A stretch of 64,000 nucleotides of DNA, taken from positions 19,672,001 to 19,736,000 of the forward strand of contig NC_080588.1 in assembly GCF_029962835.1 (NCBI RefSeq). The letters run 5' to 3'. Below, in pieces: positions 58,507 to 64,000 of this stretch (the first letter of the stretch is position 1; every line of letters begins with the position of its first letter). The position numbers and the translations under genes are program-made. Below the pieces are notes generated by a model. It saw nothing but the letters and a program-made list of their open reading frames with translations. It ran no database searches and had not been told where the DNA came from. Source of the stretch: Magnolia sinica (taxonomy: Eukaryota > Streptophyta > Magnoliopsida > Magnoliales > Magnoliaceae).

Positions 58507-60440
58507 AAAGTTTACCCAGTATGCGCAATCCGCTCAGTTCAATACCCTGATGAGCGCAACGGTCCATGCACAGGGGCAGTTTCGTTCCTTAGAAAAAAAT
58601 AATCTAGTAAGAGACTTAGGGCCAAAGAAAGAATATATTTGAAAAGGTTATCTTTTCCGTTATTTGTCAATACCACTGGGCTATTCTGGTTAAAATCCCA
58701 AGTCTTATTGATATCTGATTCTTATTACATTCGAAGCTGCTCCATATATACTACAAGCCCTTAGTTACGTTCTAGGAAAAATACTCATGATTTCAAGACA
58801 CAACATGCAAAGCATGGATAGTAAAACATAGACATGCACTTATCTTTATTTCGAAAATGTTCCGTGCATGCCTGGCCTTGAGGGGATGTTACCTTGGGCC
58901 GATGAAAGCAGTCTTACCTAATATTGTGTTACAAGAGCACAACTGCCGTGGGATGCACATTAAGGGATAGTTCCATCTGAGGTGTAGTGTGACCTTATCC
59001 TTTTGGAGGCACGAATTAGGCCAGTGGTTGAGGGACACTACGGTCTAGACCACCTAGTGCATGACCGGTGTGGCGTGATCCACCTGACAGTCAGCCTAAT
59101 CTAACCATTCATTTCTATTATCAACACAATCATACTGTTCATCCTCAATATCAATCCAATTGAACCGTTGATCTTCAATTTTGAATTGATTGGAATGTTC
59201 ATATTTTATATCGGTCAAATCAGACAATAAAATTTTAGTGTCATTCTAGTGTCATTCAAATCAAACCATTTAGCTTTGGCATTGATTTAATTGGGCTGTT
59301 GATTTTTAGTAATGGTCTAATTTAATTACACATATTCAATTTCAGCACAATTTGGACCATTGATCTTCATTATAAATCAATCGAACAATTAATGTTCAAC
59401 TTTCGACGGACGAGACTACTCATCTTTAACATCTATTCAGTTGGACTTTTCATCTTTAGTTCCATTTAGATCGAGTTGGCTTTGATAGTCGGGTTGTTGA
59501 TTTTCAATATGTGATCAATTGGACCATTCAATGATAAAGGACTAGATATTAGAATTATCTGATCAAGTGATTCTGAGTTTAGAGGCACCTAATCCATAAT
59601 AGGACCTACATCAAAATCCCTACAAGGCATATTCAACCAAGAGTGAGGTCCACATGATGGATGGTCTAGATTGATGATTAGAACATTTTTATCTAATTAT
59701 TTTAAACCATCCATTTTCATGGCAGTTGGCAAGATAATTAGAATGATTTACTCAAAGTGATTATTCTGTAATAAATGCAACTGAAAGTGTGGCCATAAAA
59801 TGGAGTCGAGAGCCATGACCATACCCGTTTCCTTGCCATATTTTTATAGGAAAATGGTCTAATCCATTGTTTGAAATCTCAATGAGTCAACTACGAACTC
59901 AATCGAGTTAACTCAAATACACCAAAAACCAAGCCATTTTACACTATAGATCAATCCTATGCAAAACTCAACCTCATCTGAATTTTTAACATTTTGGCTG
60001 AGTTTTGCTTTAAATCGACTGATCCACCAAGTTGCAAAAACCCATTCTGAGTCAATCTTTGTAAAAAAATTGCTAACTAAAATCAATCCTTAGTGTAAAT
60101 GAATGAGTTTTTATTCATTTTTAATGGTTAAGAACATTTTATATCTACTTTCAATTATTTATTTATTTATTATTATCCTTTTGTATATTAGGCTTTATTT
60201 ATTTATTTAAAATCACAATTTTCTAATTTTCTCTTTCTTTGTAATTCATACTCTTCTTTTTCTTTATAAGCTCACAACCTTTTCTTACAAGATTAAAAAT
60301 TATAATACTAGAGTTAGATGTAACTGTTTGTGAAGTCAGCCATTGGCATTTAGATTCCGGTGGCTTAAAAATCCTACACTATTAAACGATATTGGTCTTT
60401 CAATCAGTGGACATTTTTCTTTTGAACGTGAGTTGTTTTT
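58507..60440. other. Gene-free region with degenerate repeats
   Basis: 59100-59560 contains loosely repeated units of about 35-45 bp on GAACCGTTGATCTTCAATTT. 59880-60060 has GAGTCAACT/CGAGTTAACTC motifs related to those near 29100. No gene is supported. Confidence 0.5.
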
Positions 60441-60479
60441 CCTGTTCCTTCTCAGTTAACATTGGTAGGCTGCTGATTC

Positions 60480-61032
60480 ACAAAGTCAGGATCGTGCAAT
60501 TAGTGTGATTTTGGAGTCATGGCTGCTCCATGTTATATATTTTTCTTAACGCAGAATTGCCGAAAAGACCTTGCTGTGCAATCGATATGGAGATCATGGG
60601 AACAAGATAGCTTACCTATCTGTGATGCCATTGTAGAAGAATTTGAATGCCGGATAGTTGAATTTGGATGCCGGATAGTCGAATTCGGATGCCGAGATCT
60701 TCATTTCCTTTACACCTCTATGGAGAAGGATTGATGAAATTTCTGCTTCTATTGTGGTGTAGGATTGGGGACCCAGCCCTGTTATATAGATTAGAGGGCT
60801 GAAGAATTTGTAACCCATCAAAACTCTTTTCCCAAGGCTCCACACGCATCAAAATCCTAGTAGCGCTCAAATAGTTGTGTGCGTATTACAGTTATAGCAT
60901 TCCACCCCTTATGCAGATGTTCTAGAAGTATCACAATGTAGTGGGGCCCAGTGGTTTTCCTAATCACATTATCCAACCTTTAGGACAATCTGGACCATTG
61001 ATCAATAAGGCCCACCTTATAGAGATCTTATA
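60480..61032 (-). mobile_element. 3' LTR of a Ty1/copia element (approximate limits)
   Basis: It follows, on the minus strand, the polypurine tract CCAAGTGGGAGAA (61033-61045). A minus TATA box (TCTATATAAC, 60781-60790) is followed by leader-like sequence. A 22-bp unit CGGCATCC(A/G)AATTC(A/G)ACTAT is repeated near 60650-60700. The usual TG start seems deleted at the polypurine edge. The far end is not defined. Confidence 0.55.
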
Positions 61033-61045
61033 TTCTCCCACTTGG

Positions 61046-61860
61046 GCCATTTTGATCAATGTTAATGATTGATCTTTTAAAATATCTTTTGAAAATTTGT
61101 TTTGATTTTGAGAAAACATCCAAATGGTTAACCAATGCAATTGTTGGATAATACGGGTAATGTTATTCAATCTGGTCCATTAAGACTGCTAGTATCGGAT
61201 CGCGGTAGTCATCAGGACATTTAATCTAAGCGAAGTGAGGTTAAGTGAGGTCACTAATACTATTAGTCTCAATGACATAGATTAGGAACTAGGAGGTGTT
61301 GTATAAAGATTACGCATGTAGTGTGATGATGTATGTCTATCCTCAAGAGGTCCTGAAGCTTTCAAATGTCTCCAATGAGACATGACTACTGTTCTACTTA
61401 CTCAAATTACTTTGCGCGTACTTAGTGAGAAGTAGAAATAAACTTTATATTTAAATCATCAAAACTTTATCAAATGAGATCTCTAAAACGTCCATGAAAA
61501 TCAAAGCACGCTCAACTCCCACTAACTGAAAACATTTGTGGGATTAATAACTCCCATGGATGTTACATACTCCTGGAATGGCTGATAGGAGCCCTTTAGT
61601 GAGCGGATCTGCAATTATCTGCTTAGTGCCGATGAATAGACACTTGACGATTCTAAACTCTTTCCTTTACAATAAAATACTTAATGTCGATATGCCTTGA
61701 CCTTGATGAATGCTTGTTGTTGCTAGAAAAGAAAATTGTAGCTAAATTTTCACAAAATATTCTTAATGGTTTTGGGATATGCTCCTGTACCCACAAACTA
61801 AAGAAGAAACGTTGTAAACATAATGCCTGATTAGATGACTCATGACAAGCAATGAATTCT
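61046..61860 (-). mobile_element. Region between copia pol and 3' LTR
   Basis: On the minus strand, the C-terminal end of RNase H (KPLRIFCENLATIFFSSNNK, SRHIDIKYFIVKERV) lies just above, near 61640-61860. Below it is non-coding sequence leading to the polypurine tract. Confidence 0.55.
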
Positions 61861-62703
61861 GCTTCTATGGTGGACGAGGCTGTGGTAGACTATTTCACGC
61901 TTTTTCAAGACACAACTCCTCCGACCATCCTGAATATATAACTTGAGGTGGACTTCTCAGTGTCAACGCAGCCTGTAAAATCTGCATCGAAGGATCCAAT
62001 TAACTCCAGGTGATCAGATCTTCTGTATGTGAGTCCGAAGTCCTTTATTCTCTTTAGATACCGTAACATTTTCTTTGCAGCTATCCGATGTTGCATTCCT
62101 AGATTGAACAGGTATCTGCCCAACATTCCAACAACAAACGCGATTTTCGGTCGCATACAGACTTGAGCATACATAATGCTCCCTATTACTGAAGTGTACA
62201 GAAGTTCCTTTATTCAATTATTTTCCAAATCATTCTTGGGACAGTGGAATTGGCCGAATTTATCACTCTTTACAATGGGCGATTGTCTGACAACATAATT
62301 TTACATGCTATACCTTTCGAGTATCCTAGTAATATAGGCCCTCTGTGACAAGCTGAGCAATCCACGAGATTTATCACGACAAATCTCAATGCTAATGACA
62401 TAAGAGGTCACAAAGGTCCTTCATTTCAAATATTTGAGATAAGAATTTCATGGTGTAGCTTAACATCTTGATGTCACTGCTAACTAACAAAATGTCATCA
62501 ATAAATAAAATCATCATAATGAACTTACTCCCACTGATTTTAATGTAGATACATTCATCTGAAGTATTTTCTACAAAATCATATGAGGAAATTACTTTAT
62601 GAAACTTTAGGTACTACTGTCGTGATGTCTGTTTTAGCCCATAAATGGATTTCTTTAGTTTACAAACCAAATGTTCTAAGCCATGGGTTACGAAACCTTC
62701 GAG

Positions 62704-62740
<37 letters not shown>

Positions 62741-64000
62741 TCATTCAGATCCCCATTGAGAAATGCTGTCTTTACATCCATCTGATGTAACTCTAAATCC
62801 ATATGAGCAACAAGAGCCATTATGATCCTGAATGAGTCATTCTTAGATATGGTGAGAAAGTCTCCTTAAAGTCAATGCCCTCACGCTGGTTAAAATCATT
62901 AGCAACAAGTTTAGCTTTATATCTTTCGACATTACCTTTGGAGTCCCGTTTGTCTTTAAATATCCATTTACAACCAATCGGCCTTATTTCAGAGAGTAAC
63001 TCAATAAGATCCCATACTTTATTGTCCCTCATGGATTTCAACTCATCTTTCATGACATCAAACCAATGAGAAGGGTTAGCACTTTGTTTAACTTATGCAA
63101 AGGATTCATGATCCTTTTCCATCTCTATATCAAACTCGTACTCTTGTAAGTATACGATGTAATCGTCTCAATTTATAGGCATTCTCTCTCTTTCAGATCT
63201 TCTCAATGGTTCAACTTGTTGGGTGTGATTTTGATTATCCTCATCAGTGGGTTGTACACGAGGTTCAACGTGGTATTCTGCAGTGACTGTAGGGTCGAAT
63301 GCAGCATTTATATCCACGTGATCTTGAGTGACTATGACCGGAGTCACAGTCATTTCTTCCTCAAATACAAAGTTTCTAATGTTCGTGCACCCACTTTTTT
63401 CAGTGTCCACAATAAATCTGGCATTCCCAGTCTCAACAATCCTGATAGAGTGGGAATGATAGTAGAATCTATAGCCTTTTGACCTTTTTGGGTATCCAAT
63501 AAAGAAACAACTTATGGTTATAGAATCGAGCTTCCTTTCATGCAGGTTATAAATTTTGGCCTTAGCAGGACATCCCCAAACATGTTGATATCGGAGACTT
63601 GGTTTTCTCCCATTCCACAGCTCGAAAAGGGTTTTGCTTACTGCTTTGCTGGGGACCTTGTTAAGGATACGAACTGCGGTTTTGATCGCATCACCCCACA
63701 GAGATTCTGACAATGTTGAATTGCTAACCATGCTTCGCACCATATCTATAAGGGTACGACTACGCCTTTCAACCACACCATTATGCTTTGAAGTACCAAG
63801 CATAATGTACTGGGTGACAATGTCATGATCTTATAGGTATCTAGCAAATGGCCTTGGATCGTGACTTGATTCGTCATGTCTACCATAGTATTCACCACCA
63901 TGGTCAGACCTAACAACTTTAAGTCATTTATCGAGTTGATTTTCAACTTCGCCCTTGTAGATTTTAAAGGAATCCACGGCATCTGATTTTTCACTGATAA
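61861..64000 (-). pseudogene. Ty1/copia polyprotein (integrase, RT, RNase H), 5' part beyond window
   Basis: From the right edge on the minus strand: an integrase core with SDHGGEYYG and [18 protein letters not shown] (second Asp and Glu); the integrase tail (63168-63803, [20 protein letters not shown]); RT (63053 on: NKVWDLIELL, RPIGCKWIFKDKRDSKGNVE, GIDFKETFSP); the polymerase box FIDDILLVSSD (about 62494); and RNase H (62174-61905: YAQVCMRPKIAFVVGMLGRY, SFDADFTGCVDTEKSTSSYI). Frameshifts and stops at several points, plus an (AT)n run at 62709-62738 inside RT, make it a pseudogene. The catalytic boxes themselves are mostly kept, so decay is younger than in the Tat copies. Confidence 0.88.
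62709..62738. repeat. (AT)n microsatellite
   Basis: About 15 AT units interrupt the copia RT coding region. Confidence 0.95.

Noticed and set aside
60519-60734. 71-codon frame with repeated EFGCRIV
   Set aside because: Translation of the 22-bp repeat within the copia LTR on the opposite strand.

Overview
The window looks like nuclear DNA of a flowering plant with large, repeat-filled introns. Plant gene fragments, GT-AG introns, Ty3/gypsy and Ty1/copia elements, LINEs, a SINE, a TRIM and MITEs all fit. A very abundant family of elements whose ends resemble GCCCACCGTGATGTATGT is one I associate with magnoliids (Magnoliales/Laurales). That placement is inference from memory, not a search. No prokaryotic operon, CRISPR array or organelle gene cluster is present.

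Only one apparently functional gene is supported: NDUFS7 (PSST subunit of mitochondrial complex I), on the + strand. It has two coding exons (15253-15641 and 31988-32222) separated by a 16,346-bp phase-2 intron. Together they encode 207 residues with all four N2 iron-sulfur cysteines. The intron holds a complete non-autonomous LTR element (15795-18348), a PIF/Harbinger-like MITE (18669-19418), a broken LINE (about 19885-22010) carrying a complete TRIM (20942-21693), two inverted copies of a CAAGG-ended element (23176-23947 and 27601-28289), LINE 3' debris (25.2-27.5 kb) and a small MITE just before exon 2. A foldback element ends 129 bp before the start codon.

Layout: 1-815, a minisatellite; 1001-2714, a Tekay/Del-like LTR; 2990-5575, a patchwork of host-gene exon fragments (VAC14, aminopeptidase M1, one unidentified); 5576-7262, direct repeats and a palindromic array; 7293-13161, the 3' half of a decayed Tat-clade gypsy element with its 3' LTR, itself invaded by a 24-bp-TIR element; 13162-15252, foldback copies and the NDUFS7 leader; 15253-32296, NDUFS7; 32300-38397, gene-free sequence with a SINE and a cluster of foldback elements; 38398-46759, a complete Athila-like non-autonomous LTR element (minus strand, TSD TTAGG) with an uninterrupted 558-residue ORF of unknown function; 46876-53690, the 5' half of a second, heavily mutated Tat element; 53.7-57.4 kb, a copia LTR remnant and inverted minisatellites split by a LINE insertion; 57.4-60.4 kb, foldback elements and gene-free sequence; 60.4-64.0 kb, a minus-strand copia element running off the window.

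The repeat insertions are nested, and five have target-site duplications readable by eye (ATGGT, TGAAA, TTAGG, a 16-bp SINE duplication and an 11-bp LINE duplication). I found no clearly new multi-gene system. The strongest leads are the 558-residue ORF of the Athila-like element, the multi-gene exon patchwork, and the foldback family that appears as dispersed elements, as a minisatellite monomer, as a core inside another transposon and in the NDUFS7 promoter.
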